Source: Numida meleagris
Taxonomy: Eukaryota; Chordata; Aves; Galliformes; Numididae
Direction: 5' to 3'
Assembly: GCF_002078875.1 (NCBI RefSeq)
Contig: NC_034421.1
Span: forward strand, 5,680,499-5,744,498
DNA: 64,000 nt
The stretch's first letter is position 1; each line of letters starts with the position of its first letter. A program made the translations under genes and the position numbers. The notes under the pieces were generated by a model. It was not told the origin of the DNA, made no database searches, and saw only the letters and a list, made by a program, of their open reading frames with translations. This document shows, one piece after another, positions 50,396 through 63,153 of this stretch.

Positions 50396-50913
50396 GCTGA
50401 GTGTGGTGCAGATGCTATCTCCAGTTGGAAGGAGACAGGTATGTGCCTTCAAAAGGCATCCAGCTGGGGTTATTTGGGAAAAAGAGGAGCAGCCCAGGAG
50501 CTGTTCCTGTGTCCTGCTCATGAGTTACAGGCAGCTTTGTTGGGAGACACCAAGGCAGCTGTGACATTGCCACTTGCAACGTGCCAGTGCTCCAACTGCG
50601 CTGTAATTCCCCATGTTTTCCCAAGCAAACAGCTCCTTCAAAGGCACTTTAGCAGTTTTATCTTTCGCCAGCAAATCCTCGCTCCCTGCTTTCCCCCCTC
50701 GCTCCTTTGTGCAGGGCTGCGTTTTGGCAGCGACGCGCCGGGATGACTGCTGAGTGACGGGGCTGTGATGGGGCGTGCAAAGCGCTTTGTTCTGACACCG
50801 CTGAGCTGAAAGCGGTGCCTCTTCCAGGCTCCATCCTGGCACACGTGGGCATGGTGCTGCTGTGACAAGCGGGTGCAAATTACATTCGTGCCCAGGCCTG
50901 GCACAGCTGCTGC

Positions 50914-51006
50914 TCTGGGGAAAAAATGGCAAAATGTCCATTGGTCTGGGGAAAAAATGGCAAAATGCCCATTGCTCCAGGAATGAAATGGCAAAAAGTC
51001 CATTGC
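50914..51006. repeat. 31-bp tandem repeat, three copies
   Basis: Three head-to-tail units start at 50914, 50945 and 50976. Each has the pattern TCTGGGGAAAAAATGGCAAA followed by ATGYCCATTGS. Units 1 and 2 differ at only two positions, while unit 3 is more diverged at its start (TCCAGGAATGAAATGG). It is an isolated minisatellite in non-coding DNA. Confidence 0.96.
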
Positions 51007-53459
51007 AAGGCTTGGGGTTGGTTCTGGGCATGCACCGTCTGCACAGAAAGGAAAGAAAGAAGCCCCTCATTTGTCTCAGCCTAATTTGCCTCGAGTCCCG
51101 CTAATTAGCCAGGAAGATTTCCACAGTGATGCAGATATATCTGATAGTTCTACAGCAACATTTTCCTCCTGCAGCCTTGGCACGGCTAGACACAAGGTAA
51201 TCGATGCATCTGGGCCCTGAGGTTTCAGGTGCTGGGAGCTGGGGGTCAGTTGTCTGCCCTGATAGCCCTAAGCTGGAGCTACGGAGGGGAGAAAAGCATT
51301 TTCCTTTGCCTGGAGCTCTCCAACAGCTTTTGGAAATGATGGCAGTGGAGAGAAGCACCTCCAGAGCAGGTGGAATGGAAGGATGCTGCTGTGACCGGCT
51401 GGCTCCGGCTGCAGGGCAGGCGTGGGCACCGAGGACTCTGCCTCGTTTTGCCGAACACGGAGGGATTTTTGTTGTTGTTGTTTCCCGTTTGTAAGAGGAA
51501 CAATCCCAGAGCCTGGTGGGGATGTTGCTTAGCAACTGAGTCAGACGTGCAGGAGATAAAATGCAAAATCTCCTTTAAAACAACACCGCAGGTTTCACCT
51601 GACAAAGACCTGGCGTGGATCAGCCGGGGGATGCCCTGCACGTGGCTGCGCATTGCAAGCAGGGCATGGCCCTCTCCGTTGGCATTTTGTGCTCTGTTAA
51701 CTGCTTGGCTGCCAAGCACAGTGCATTCAGCATTGAGTGCTCTCTGCTGCCTTATTCCTCATCCAGACCCAAGAAGGGGCTGCGATAAGAGCTTAGTGTG
51801 CTTTGGAGGGACCGTGAGCTTCCAACCCAATTAACGAGTAATTTTTCCATTTTTTTTAAATGGAAAATATCCAGTCATCCACCTTTTTTTGGGGGGGGAA
51901 ACCATCTTCTAAAAATATAGCCCCTCCTAAATATCCTAAAATACCCCTACCCTCATAAAACCCCATCTCCTCGTGTTGAGGATGTTTGCTTACTGAAGGG
52001 GTTGAAGGAGCCGATCCCATGGTGATGCTGCTCACTTTCCGAGCCCTACAGGTACAGTGGCACAAAGGAGGTGCCGCATCTGCTGCGATGTCTTAATAAA
52101 CCTTTTCCTTCCCTCCTTCCCAAGAAGCTTTACAAAAGCGTGATGGCAGTAAAAATAATAATTAAAAGAGCGTGGAGCAGAAAGGCATCTCACGAATCTC
52201 AACTGATTTCTGTGTTCAGATGATGCGACCTCTAATCCGGCTCTCCAGATAGATCATTGCTGATGGCTGCTGGAAGTGCCTCTCTGCAACGAGCTGTACT
52301 CAGAGGATTAGGAAATAGCATTGAGGATAATCCCAGACAAACAAAAGAGGCAGTCAAGCCCCCGGTTTTCAGTGTATTGCTTCAAGTGGGCTGTCGTGTT
52401 TTCTGTGCTTTTCTGCTAATTGTGCTGGTGAGCAAACAATTTGGGGTTCCAGAGGACGTGATTTGCATCCTTCAGACTGGGCAAGTCCTGAGGGACTGAG
52501 GAGGAGTGCTGGGGTCTGGGGTTCTGCAAGCACCAGCTTCTCATAGGGGAGCTCCAAGACCTTTTAATCTCGGGCTCTGACTCCCCTCCTATAAGCAGCA
52601 CACTCTCCATACATTTGTTTTCCTGTTCTTTTAAGTATTCAGTCCACTTGGGTTGAGTGGGCTCAAGCATGAAGTGAAGCACATCTGTGCAAAAAGAGTT
52701 GCTTTTGTCTTCTAGCTGGGGATAGAAGAGATTATTCTGATGGCAAGATGACCCAGTGAGGGATGTACATCCAGACTTGCAAGGGAAGGAGCTGACCTCT
52801 GCCTGGAGATGAGCTGCAGAGTGACAAGGTGTTACAATCCTACGCCCTAGAAGGCTTCTTTCTGTGCACCAAAAGGCAGGGAAACAAAAGGCAAGAATAA
52901 ATAGTTGAAGGGTTTCTTTGGTTAAAATCTAGCATTGTGAAAAGCTCCTGCATTGAAAGGAGACCTTAATGCCATCTCTGTCCCCACAGAAAGGGGGTAA
53001 ACTCCCTGGCAGAGGGAAACCAAGTTCCCTATCTAGCGGTGTGATCATGAAAACCAAAATGGGGAAGCTGACTCCAGCCCTACAAAGAGCTTCCTTTGGC
53101 CTTTTGCTGAGGCTGCTAACAAGGGTATGAATTAGTGCAGTGGATGGAAAGGATTCCCACTAGCGACCCGCGCAACTATTGCATGCCATTAGCTGTGGCT
53201 CAGCCGTAACTCAAACGCTACTGAAAAGAAATAATTTCCTGATGGGGAACATTTCCGTACCTGTTCTCCAAGCCTCAGGACGGATGTGCTGCCTCTCAGC
53301 TGCACCTGATGGCATGGACACAGCCCAGAATAACAGTGTGTAGGGTCTCGTTAGATACAAAGCTAACAGACCCACATCCTCGGCATCAGGCAACTCCTTT
53401 TGCTGTGAGAGCATACATGGAGCAGAGCTAATGTTCCGTGTAGTGTGACACACCTTTAT
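51007..53459. other. Non-coding stretch after the 31-bp minisatellite
   Basis: Unique sequence with a (GTT)n run near 51470-51481, a T7G8 run at 51884-51898 and AT-rich DNA at 52140-52200. Open frames up to 154 codons (51370-51834, plus) are not convincing. Confidence 0.6.
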
Positions 53460-53940
53460 TCAAACAAGAATTGGAAGAACAACGTTTCGAAGTCATAAAC
53501 ATCTTTATTCAATTAGCATATTAAATAAAAAGCTAATTTATTTAGGATGTTTAAGTTTAATTTGAGTCTAATTGGGATGTTACGGTATTTAAAATTGCAA
53601 TTGATTATTAAAAATATATCTATTCTTCCAAGCCCGAACAAGCATGGGGCTGATGAATATTTTACTGCAGAGAAGCCAAAGCCTCAATAGATGTTTTTAA
53701 TAATCTCAATTGGTGTTTAACACAGAGGAATGAGCTGTCATTTTAAATCTAAGGAGACGTAACTATTTGCAATTAATTGTGGTGGTTATCGCATCATCCT
53801 GAAATGCCAGCTGATTTTTGCCAGGTTTGCTCTCAACTATACGCTGAATAATTAGTTAATATTAAACCTGCATAAAGAAGCCGCCTTCCCGAATCCCTAT
53901 TAAATCTTAATTTCCAAAATATCGAGAGCTTAGCACGGGA
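53460..53940. promoter_or_regulatory. Strongest candidate conserved non-coding block
   Basis: About 480 bases of markedly AT-rich, non-repetitive DNA. Many TAAT/ATTA cores lie in varied contexts (CAATTAGCATATTAAATAAAAAGC, TGCAATTGATTATTAAAAATA, GCAATTAATTGTGG, GAATAATTAGTTAATATTAAAC). The middle has GC-balanced words such as GCCAGCTGATTTTTGCC. No open frame, CR1 or microsatellite. Of all blocks in the window this looks most like a deeply conserved enhancer. Confidence 0.35.
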
Positions 53941-56900
53941 GGAGACAGTGCTGGAGGTGGGATGGGAGAAGAGAGCATCCCTATAGAGAGCAGAGCACAC
54001 TGAGAGGTACTGCTGCTGTCATCTAGAGGGCGAGGTGCAGAGCTGCTCCATGCACCCACCCGTACGGTGCTGAGTCCAACCAAGTGCTGCTCTGCCCTCC
54101 ACTGTGCTGGGGCTGTGGCAGCTCTTCGTTGTCTTCTCCCCTGCTCCTGTCTCAGGGCAGCACCTGCCTTTCTGAATTATGGATGTTTTCCCAGTCGCAT
54201 CACACAGTCAGGGTTCTATCTGATTTATTTTTGTAGAGAGTCCTAATTTGAAGTTGTGTTGGATATAGCCCTCCCGTTTCCTGCGATTGCCCTCTCCTAG
54301 GAATTGCCATATTAACACTGAATGTTGTGTGCTTTTTAATACCCAATCAGCTTTTTGGGGCTCTCTTTGGGTCTTTGTTTTCATTAGCTTTTTTCATATG
54401 AAGGCATTTCACGTCGATGCAGATGGCAGTGAGCCCCTTTGTCTGCTCCCTTATGTAGGTGTGTGTGTGTGTGTCTCAGTGGTGGATGACATCAGGTGAT
54501 TTAGAAGTTAACGACTTCTTTTCAAAGACAATCCCCATCTGGGTAACGGAGTGCATTGTTTGCCTTAAAAATGAAACTTGAAACTTTAAATGGTGAGTTC
54601 ATCCCTAAGTGCTGCTGAAGATGTCTGGCCAACTGCATTTCAGCCTGGTTCTGGATGTCTTCCACACAATCTGTCACTCACTCAGCTTCCTTGTTATGCT
54701 TGGATTTGACGTCGGGTTTGTGTCTGTAACACAGCTCCTGATTGACAAGAATGTTATTTTATAGATGACTCTGAATTCATATTCATGTCTAACAGGATTT
54801 CAAGCCCCTCTCTGTGATTGGCAGCCTCTTTCTAGGAGAATTTTTCTCCTTGTTAAACAATACTATATATTCTGTGAAAATGAGGCATGGACACAATGTC
54901 AGTTTGACACAGTTTTCCTAGTCTCATTGAGGCCAGGAATCACTCAGAGCACTTCTCCTCCAGGTGCTGGCCAGGACTCACTGCTCCAGGACAAGTCATC
55001 CCCAGGGGAAGCCTGGAGCTGTCCCCAGCTCTGCACAGAGCATTTGGCACCACCTCTGCTCCCACCTCCCAGTTCCTGTGGTTAGCCAAGAGGTTGGAGC
55101 ATCCTGCACCTGCACCACAATCTCAGGAATCTCATCTGGCAGGATTTCCTCCCAGCTTCCCCCCTCTAAAAGGGATTTCTGGCTGTGCCATCTTCCAGCA
55201 CAGCCAGAACCTGCCCACGCATTTGATGCTCAGAGCTTTGTTTAAGGTGTTCATGATTATGATATTTGCTTGAGATCCTCAGCCGCCCCGACATCCTCCA
55301 AGTGCTGTCAGTGCAGTGTCTCCAGCTCTGTCCCATAGATGTGTCTGTGTCTCTGTGACTGAAATCAGCGGGAAGAACGGTGCAGTTGGCCACTGTAAGA
55401 GAAGTGCTCACTAGTTACCAGATGTCCTCTCAGAAAAGGTTTTGGGCTTTTCTTGGCTCCAGACTTCCCATCCTGGCATGAAGCATGTCCCCTGCAAGCC
55501 CAACGTGTTCTCTGTGCTGCCACCCAGGGACAGAAAGAAATGGGTCAATGGGTTTGCCAATTAAAATTTCAGGAAACTTCATCCTCCCTGATGCCAGTTG
55601 ATAAGGAGCAATTAAAAATTAAAGGTGACGATGCTTTTACGTTCCCATGGTTGAACCCTGCCTGGCTTCCCTGAGCGTCCTGCTATTGCATTATTCCACT
55701 CACTGAGGTGGAAGGAAACAGCCCCACTCAGCTGCAGGCACCGGCTTGGTGTCCCCTGCTGTCAGGTGGCCCTGGGGATGCCCGGGAAGCTTCACAGAGC
55801 CTGATCAATTGCAAACCTTCCCAGGGTGCTCATAGTAGGTAACAGAGAGCAGCGAGGGGAGGTAATCCCATAATCATGAACAGAAGATGACTCCCATGAT
55901 AAGCAGATACACTGACTGAGCAAGCAAACAGCGCTGTTAATCATAATTGTGCTCTGAAGTGCTTACAAACCGGCACTCATGTGATGCAAGACATGTGGAG
56001 GAGAAGACAAAGCAACGCTGAGCGGAGGGCCCCATCCCACCACCAGGCGCAGTGCGAGGCGCTGTCCAGCCGTCCTCCCACAGATAACGCTGCCCCATTT
56101 AATTTTATGCTACAGGCATCACAGCATCAATCAGGCGGTTGTAAATTGGTAGAGTTGCTGTTTATTTTGCCTGTAAATCAGGAGTGTGTGGCACGGCTAG
56201 ACTTATGCTTTTTATATATGCATAAAATTATAGTCGAAACCATTGGCAGCCTCATTAATATACTGTGTTAAAGACAGATGTCTGCATTGACTAAACTCTG
56301 AAAATAAATGAATAAACATTTTAATAAGGTTTCAGCTCTGACACCCCACTGAAGCCTGCACAGGTACCATGATTTACACCAGCTTCTTGAAGAGCCGAGG
56401 AATACACAAACTGTATTGCCAAGTGCCTGCTGTTCGTTCACCTGCTAGTCTGTCCAAGAGACCCCTTGTAGTGACCTTCCTTTCCTCATTACTGTGCTGG
56501 CTGTTAACAGGGCTGATGGTGCTGGCATTGTCAAGGTATGTACATCATTTAGGCCCTGTTTGGCTTTGGAAAGGCAGTTACAATGAAATACAGCCACGTA
56601 GGTGGTTACAGTTGACTTCTGCCAGCTGAAGACCTGACTGGTGTCTGAAGTGGCAGGGTCTGAGCAGCTGGGTGGAAAATCAGAGAGCCCAAGTGACAGC
56701 TTTGCGGTGAGGCTGGAGCAATGAGGCTGTGAGCAGATTGCTCTTGTTCGTTTACGATGCCCTTGGCTGTTCTTGCTCATGGAAGGGGCTGACCCATCTC
56801 CACCCTTCCCACGCAATTCATTAGAGAGAAGCCTGGAGTGCCTGCGTAGTGTTAGCTGAGATTAATGGTGACCGTGACACAGCAATGAAGGTGATGAGGG

Positions 56901-59900
56901 TTGGTACAGATGAGTCTGGTTTGAGCTTCTGCAACTGTCAGGGCAAAAGATAAAACCTGAAAATTTTGTAGAGAAGTTCTTTTTCTCATCAGCCTGTAGG
57001 TTGTTGATCCATACATACCAGTGAGAAGAGTGAAACCAAAGTCCCTGAGCTATGCAGTGGCTGGTCCTGGCTGCAAGAGCCAGTTCCCAAACTCTGTGTT
57101 GTGTGGTGCTGATGACTTCCAGAAAACTCGAGTGGACATGAGAGTGAGCCATGTGCTCGGGATGAATCAGGAATCCCATGTGGGTGACTCAGCTGAACGG
57201 CTGCCCCATTGGCAGGGCTTGAGGCTTTGGACAGGCTGAAGGAAAAAAGCTGATCAGGATGTGAGCCTTTCACAGGAGTGGTAAGGATGGGCCTTATTCA
57301 GAACACAAACTGTAACTGTGTGGTTACATGGATGTCCATGCAGAAGGTGGTGCAATGGGATGGATGGAGGTACCCTTATGGTGGGAGACACTGAGGTCCT
57401 TCATAGAACTGCAGGCTTTCTCCATAATAAAGCTGCTCCCTCCTGCAGTCTTCTGAAATGCCCTCCCTGAGCCTGCCCACACGGAAATAAGAAATAGGGA
57501 GGTAGGGTGGCAAATGCATCCTCAGATGTCCACAGATTAGGCATCTAAATCTGAGCTCTTCTTTGAAATTCCCTTGCTAGGCTGTGGGAGAAAAAGGCAT
57601 TTTTAGACCATGATTCATTGACCTATTTTAGACAGCTCCATAAGGACAAGATGAATCACCCTCTTGGGCGCCTATTTCTCTCCATTCACAGGGAGTTTGG
57701 ATGACTAGCACAGATAAAGGCGTTTACACTGTAAACCACAAAAGAGAGATGCAAATGGGGTCTTATGGGGTCCTCAAGGCAGGGGCAACTTGGAGCAGCC
57801 ACAAAGTCCATGCTAAAGCCCCATCTCATCTGCAAAGCGGGGACAAATGGTGTCCTCTCTGCTTTATGGTTTCCTTAACTCTTGGCTGTGAATGGAATCC
57901 CCATGTCTGCACTGCTGCTGGGACGATGGCCTGCTGTGTGTTTCGGTCTCTGCATGTCCCCCCAAGACACCAGCCATGTCCGTCTGTCCCCACTGCCTCT
58001 GGTGTGAGCTGCACACTTGAAGCTGCCAGGCTGCTCCATGAGCAGCTCTTCTGCCATGTGAATTCGCAAAACTGTGCTGTAAACTGAATACAAACTGCAT
58101 TTCTGTTGAGTTCCTCCTGCTCGGTACATCTGGTCAGGTTGGAGAGGTCTTAAAAACAGATTTTCTTTGGGCATTTTGGCACTTCCAGCCCCCACCAGTG
58201 AACAGAATGAAAACAGATGAGGAATTTATAGCTAGATCTGTGCAAGACCTCCTATTACAATCCCAGTTCCCAGCCTCCTCCAGGGTTGGGATCAAGTCTT
58301 GTCTGAATGTTCATATTAATCAAGTGCTAGTTGCACACGTAACACCTACCACCTTCCACAGGAGAAACATGAATTCATTAGGAGGAAATGTTGACAACCA
58401 AGGGAGTTCTGTTTTCTGCACTGAACAGCGACCAAGCCACCAAATAATGGAGATGTTATAATTTAGCCCTGGCGACAAGGTTTACAGTTTTGGCCCACCT
58501 CATGCCCATGAAGCTATTCCATCACAACCCCATCATACAGCTCTTTTCCAAGCAAGTTTCCTTTTCCTTTTAAATGATAACCTTTGCAGTATCTCCTCAC
58601 TCTGGCAGGTCAAGAAATATTTGTAACAACAGCTTTCTTACTGCCATAGCCTCGGCAGAAGGAAAAGCTAGGAAATTGTCTTTAGAGGGTAGTTTTGATG
58701 GACAGCATGTTCTGGACATGGAATTTTTTTGTGTGCATTCAGTTGGTAGAGCTGAGCTGTGCTTCTCTCACTGCTGTTTTGTGTAATATTGTAATCTGAG
58801 GAAGTAAAAGCACTTCTGAATGCTGCACAACCATCTTGCAGAGCTAGAGTCCCTGCAGATACACCAGGACTGTGCAGACTCACTTGCAATGAAGTTATGG
58901 AGATTCTTACAACAAATGCGTGGGTTGCATTCTTGATGGCAAAGTTGTGATGAAGGCAGTGGATCAAGAAAGCACCAAGCAAGGCCAACCCAACTCCAGT
59001 TATCCGTTTCCAACCATTGTAGAAGAGAATCTGGCTTCAGTGCAGCATGTCGAGGAGCAGCCTGTGCCAGGGCTCTCTGCCAACAGAGGAAAGGGCATTC
59101 CCCAGGCTTTAGTCAAGGCAATCTTTGTAAAAGCTGGTCCCATTGGAGTTACACAAATGGACTGTCCTCCTCCTGTGCCCACTGCAGCCTTCCCATTTCC
59201 ACCATGTCCTGAAGCTGTTGGAAACCACGCGTAAGCAGTCCAAGAGCAGAACAGAACACAGAGAAAATTGCCTCCTGATTTGATGTGATTATAAAGCAAA
59301 TATTGCACCAGTGAAGGAAATGGAAGTGACAAGTCCCTTTGCTGCATGATTTGAAGAAGTAACACTTAATCCAGCACTGCCAACTGAAGTGCTGGGTGAG
59401 GCTGCTTGCAGGCGTGAAATTGGGAAATTGGTGGCAGTGCTCATTAGCTCAGTTGTGTTTCATTGCGTGGGTTTTGCCAGGATGGGGTTTTTCCTCATCT
59501 TTCATTAGCAGGTCGCTATGAAATGTGGTAGGAGATAAGCGGGACGAGCTCCACACAGCTGAGCATGTGCCCAGGGATGCCAAAGATAAGAGAAAATTGG
59601 GCATTTCTGGGCAAAGCCAGGCACATCTTGCTGCCCTTCAATTTTTATCGATCCCATAACATTTTTATGGAGAGCGATGAAAGCTGTTTGTTATCCAGTT
59701 GTAGCTCATAACGGATGGTCCTGTCTCCTGGCCATAGTAATTCTGAAAGAAGCTTTATTCCACTCTTCCAGCAAATTACAAAAGATTACATGTGCTAGCA
59801 GCTGATTACCGAGGAAAGGCTCCCACAATTTGGTCCTATTGCAAGTAACCACATTAGCAAAGATCTGAGTATGAGTTTGATGATTTTCACTAATTCCAGC

Positions 59901-60530
59901 AGAACTCTGCCCAAATATACTCGTAACCGGGGCTTCGGTCCTATTTTTTTAAAAAACACGTAGTTGTTTTTAACTAGGAATGAAAGCTACAGTCCATTAG
60001 GATGATTGCTGGGTGAGCTCAGTGTCTCTCAGACCCTCAGCATGGGCAAGGGTGTAAACAATAGTCATCAGTGGTATTTTTCTGGCAAAGATCCCGAGAA
60101 GCCTATAATAAAGAGAAGATTTTAAAAAGCTTTTTTGAGTAAATCAACTTTCATTCTTTATCTATGTTCCCAGCTTAAGTAAAATGAAGCCTCATTTCTG
60201 CAAAATCTGTGATGCTGGGCTTGAAACACGCTTTGCAGCTGAGGTCAGGGCACTGTGCTCTGTGCTGCCTCTCGGTGAGCATCAAAGCTCGGGGCTGCAG
60301 GATGGGGGCCAGAGGTTGGCTGCTGAGATCAGCCCAGAACCTGCACAGGAAGGGAACATCTCTCTGCCCAGCAGATGCAAACAGCTGTCCAAGCACCAAA
60401 TGGTTTTTGCTCCACAAAAGTTAACCCATTGCATTAAAAGTGCTTCATGCAATACCGGTGGCTAGATGAAAGGCATTGTTGTTTCTATGGCTGAATCTGG
60501 ATAATTGCACTTTAAGTGTATGTACTCATT
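53941..60530. other. Gene-free stretch
   Basis: No gene recognised; the longest frames are about 120-130 codons (57701-58087 plus, 56445-56816 minus) without domains. It includes a weaker CTCF-like word at 54017-54030 (CATCTAGAGGGCGAG), a short GT repeat, an AT-rich block at 56090-56330 with TTTTATATATGCATAAAATTATAG, and AT-rich DNA at 59640-60000. Confidence 0.65.
54459..54474. repeat. (GT)8 short dinucleotide repeat
   Basis: Eight GT units followed by CTCAGTGG. It is the only other dinucleotide repeat of note besides the intron AC tract. Confidence 0.85.
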
Positions 60531-60729
60531 AGGAAAAAAATCTTCTCAGAAAGAGTGGCAACGCACTGGCACTGCTGCCCAGGGAGGTGGTGGAGTCACC
60601 ATCCCTGGAAGTGTGCCAGAACCACAGAGATGTGGCACTCGGGGACATGCTCGGTGGGCATGGTGGCATGAGTTTGGATTGGGCTTGGTGATCTGAGAGG
60701 GCTTTTCCAACCCTGATGATTCTATGACT
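60531..60729 (+). mobile_element. CR1 LINE fragment, 3' end, plus orientation
   Basis: Reads TTCTCAGAAAGAGTGGCAACGCACTGGCACTGCTGCCCAGGGAGGTGGTGGAGTCACCATCCCTGGA in blocks, then CAGAACCACAGAGATGTGGCACT, TTGGGCTTGGTGATCTGAGAGGGCTTTTCCAACC and the terminal GATGATTCTATGACTCTAT. It is relatively well preserved. Confidence 0.95.
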
Positions 60730-61879
60730 CTCTATAAAGATATGTTCTCTACTCAGATACACAGCTGGGGCATTTGTCAGAGGCCTTTTTGTAGTCAGAA
60801 GACTCATGGCGAGAGTGGCAGTGAGGAGCTGCAGATGGCTCACGTGCCATCTGGTGTCCAGGTACCTACTGCTGCTGGCCTCCCTGCCAGCTTGGAGCTG
60901 CCCTGCCCAGCTCTTTGAAAATCTTCTCGTTAAAGCAAGGGGCAGCTAATAATAAGCTGATTTAGCAATTAGCATGACATGAGCAGGGAAATGTGAGTGT
61001 CCTGATTCCAGAACCATCCTAGGCAAGGGAAAAAAATCCTGGTTTTAATTCCAGTAAGATTAATTCTACATTTTAATTAGAAAGATGAAGGAAAAGAAAA
61101 AAGAGCAAGTATGGATTGCATCAGTAACTTATAAAGCATTGTGGAAATTTGGCTTATGATGGATTTGGTTTTATTGGTAGCAGCCATGAGGGAGGCATCC
61201 AGTAGGAGGGAGTTCCACATCTTCTCAAGAGATACACACATGTGTTGCCCACGGATAGGTTTTCAAACAGAAAAATCCACCCAGCAGAGAATGGCCTGAT
61301 GAACCTTGGAGCAATCCCAGGCAGGTGGTTTCCCCTGCTCCCCTGAGGTCTGTAAAGCTCATTTTGCAAACAGATGGGAAAGGAAATCATGCAACTTCAC
61401 CTTTGACGGCAAATATTTCAGGGGTAAATGCGGAGCTTTTGGCTTGTGCTGTGCAGCATCTCCCACCCTGGGGCTCTGGGCCAGGACTCGAGGGCTGTAA
61501 GGCAGAAAGCAATAATCCTTGGAAAGCAAAGGCTCCTCCATCACCATGAATTCATGATTGCCTTAACTGTCGGCCAAACTCAGCTCTTGCCAGGGATCTC
61601 CAAAGGCTCATCCCAGTTCCCACTGGTCCCACATGGTGACTTCACCAAATCCCTCTCACGTCCTTCTTGATGGGTCTCCAACCCCCTCCTCACCTTTCTT
61701 GTCCCTTTGCCTTCAGGACATCACCAGGAGGAGCATGGGCAGTTGGGACAGGGCTTGGTGCTGCTCTTCTGCTGCCCAGACCCATCACCATTCCCTCCGC
61801 AGACTTCTGGCAGGGCTCACTGTGGAGGTGATCTTCAGGGATTTCTTTGCGATGTTTCAATGAGTCTTCATTAAGCGTA

Positions 61880-62420
61880 TGAAAGCAGCAATTTTTCTGG
61901 AGACTATAGCTAAGTAAAATATGAGATTATTTTCCCAGGGACGGCACAAAACTCATCCATTACTTAAATGTCGCCCTTGTCCAGATTCCAACGAAAAGAA
62001 TGTAGTTTGCTTTATAGATTTATCAGAATTTGGTCAGCTTCTGAGGATAGCCTCACATGAAAGAAGGCATTAATTTCTAAAATATAGTTTTAACTCCGAA
62101 GAGATTTATTTGGAGGGATGAGAACCTGACCAAGATGAACTGTTAGAAAGTATTGTTAACAATTCGCTCCCGTAAGTTATCACAGTTGAAGTAATGTAGA
62201 TTAAAAGATTATTATTTGAGTTTTCAAGTATCAATTATGCCTCTATCAGAATTCATTTGCTCAATTACTGTTTCTACTCATTCCAGTGCATTCTAGGAAA
62301 ACAATCCTTGCTCTTTCCATATAATTAAAGTCATTTATGTTTTTCAATTGCTAAAACCTAGGATTTTTCCCCCCCATTATTTGAAGGCGAAGCTCAACTC
62401 AGTTTCTTAATTTTAGCAGC
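61880..62420. promoter_or_regulatory. Candidate conserved non-coding block
   Basis: AT-rich and repeat-free, with SOX-like inverted sites (ATTGTTAACAAT), CATATAATTAAAGTC, TTAAAAGATTATTATTTGAG and TCAATTATGCC. The X-box lies about 90 bases to its right, which suggests a site cluster. Called by word content only. Confidence 0.28.
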
Positions 62421-62511
62421 TGCTGCCTTCTTGTCAATATGGTTAGTTAATGGGCAGGGAATCCCTGATCCTCTCAGGGAGTCCTGCAATTAATTTTACA
62501 ATGTCAAAAGG

Positions 62512-62530
62512 AGGTTGCCTATGGCAACCT
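62512..62530. promoter_or_regulatory. Palindromic X-box (RFX-type) motif
   Basis: AGGTTGCC-TAT-GGCAACCT is an exact inverted repeat with 8-base arms. It contains GTTGCC and GGCAAC half-sites with a 3-base spacer, the architecture bound by RFX family factors. It lies in AT-rich unique DNA. A one-mismatch relative lies at 24394-24408. Confidence 0.45.
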
Positions 62531-62594
62531 TTTCATTTGCTTGAGTGCTTTCACATGGGTTAAGAATGAAGAATTGTCAAGGTGTACGTAGGAT

Positions 62595-62637
62595 GCAGAA
62601 GCGCTGTTACAATGCAGCAGCGCTGTTATAATGCAGC
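62595..62637. repeat. 19-bp tandem repeat, about 2.3 copies
   Basis: Unit GCAGMAGCGCTGTTAYAAT occurs at 62595-62613 and 62614-62632, with a partial third copy GCAGC. Two substitutions separate the two full units. Confidence 0.93.
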
Positions 62638-63153
62638 ACAATTAAAAGTCGTTTCTTCTCTCAAAAATGGCTACTCGTTGCATCTGAAGAAAAGAGCGAT
62701 GAATTCCTGGTGGTGGATTCCTGACCTCCAGGCTCCTCTTCATTTTGTTTTGTTTGTGTCAGTGCTTTACAACAGATCCAGTACTGTGTGGTCTGAAGGA
62801 GAAGAAATTTCTGCTTCAAAATGAATGGGAACCCTAAAAAAGAACCTGCAGAGCCTATGTTCAGTTCCCTACAAGCACATCCTCTCCTAAATACCTCTGT
62901 TGATCTATGCACCTCACTGACATAAAGGAAAAATAAAGGTCAGGAGCTCTTCCCTGTATGGAAGGGACTAAGGAGGTGCCTAGGTTTTGGCTCCGGGCAG
63001 GAGCCGGCCATGGGATGGGGACAGAGTTCTGCAGCTTTCTGGTCAGGCTGGCATGCTGAGCCACCTCCTCATGCTGAAGCATTTGGGGTGCATGGCAGCG
63101 AACTGCTGGATGCACAGGGAATGCTCTTCATGCTCATCATGCGTCTTGCTACA

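Larger units (their letters stand above)
60730..63153. other. Gene-free stretch between two CR1 copies
   Basis: Unique DNA with an AT-rich part at 61880-62420 containing the palindrome ATTGTTAACAAT at 62152-62163. The X-box at 62512-62530 and a 19-bp tandem repeat at 62595-62637 follow. No coding support. Confidence 0.65.
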
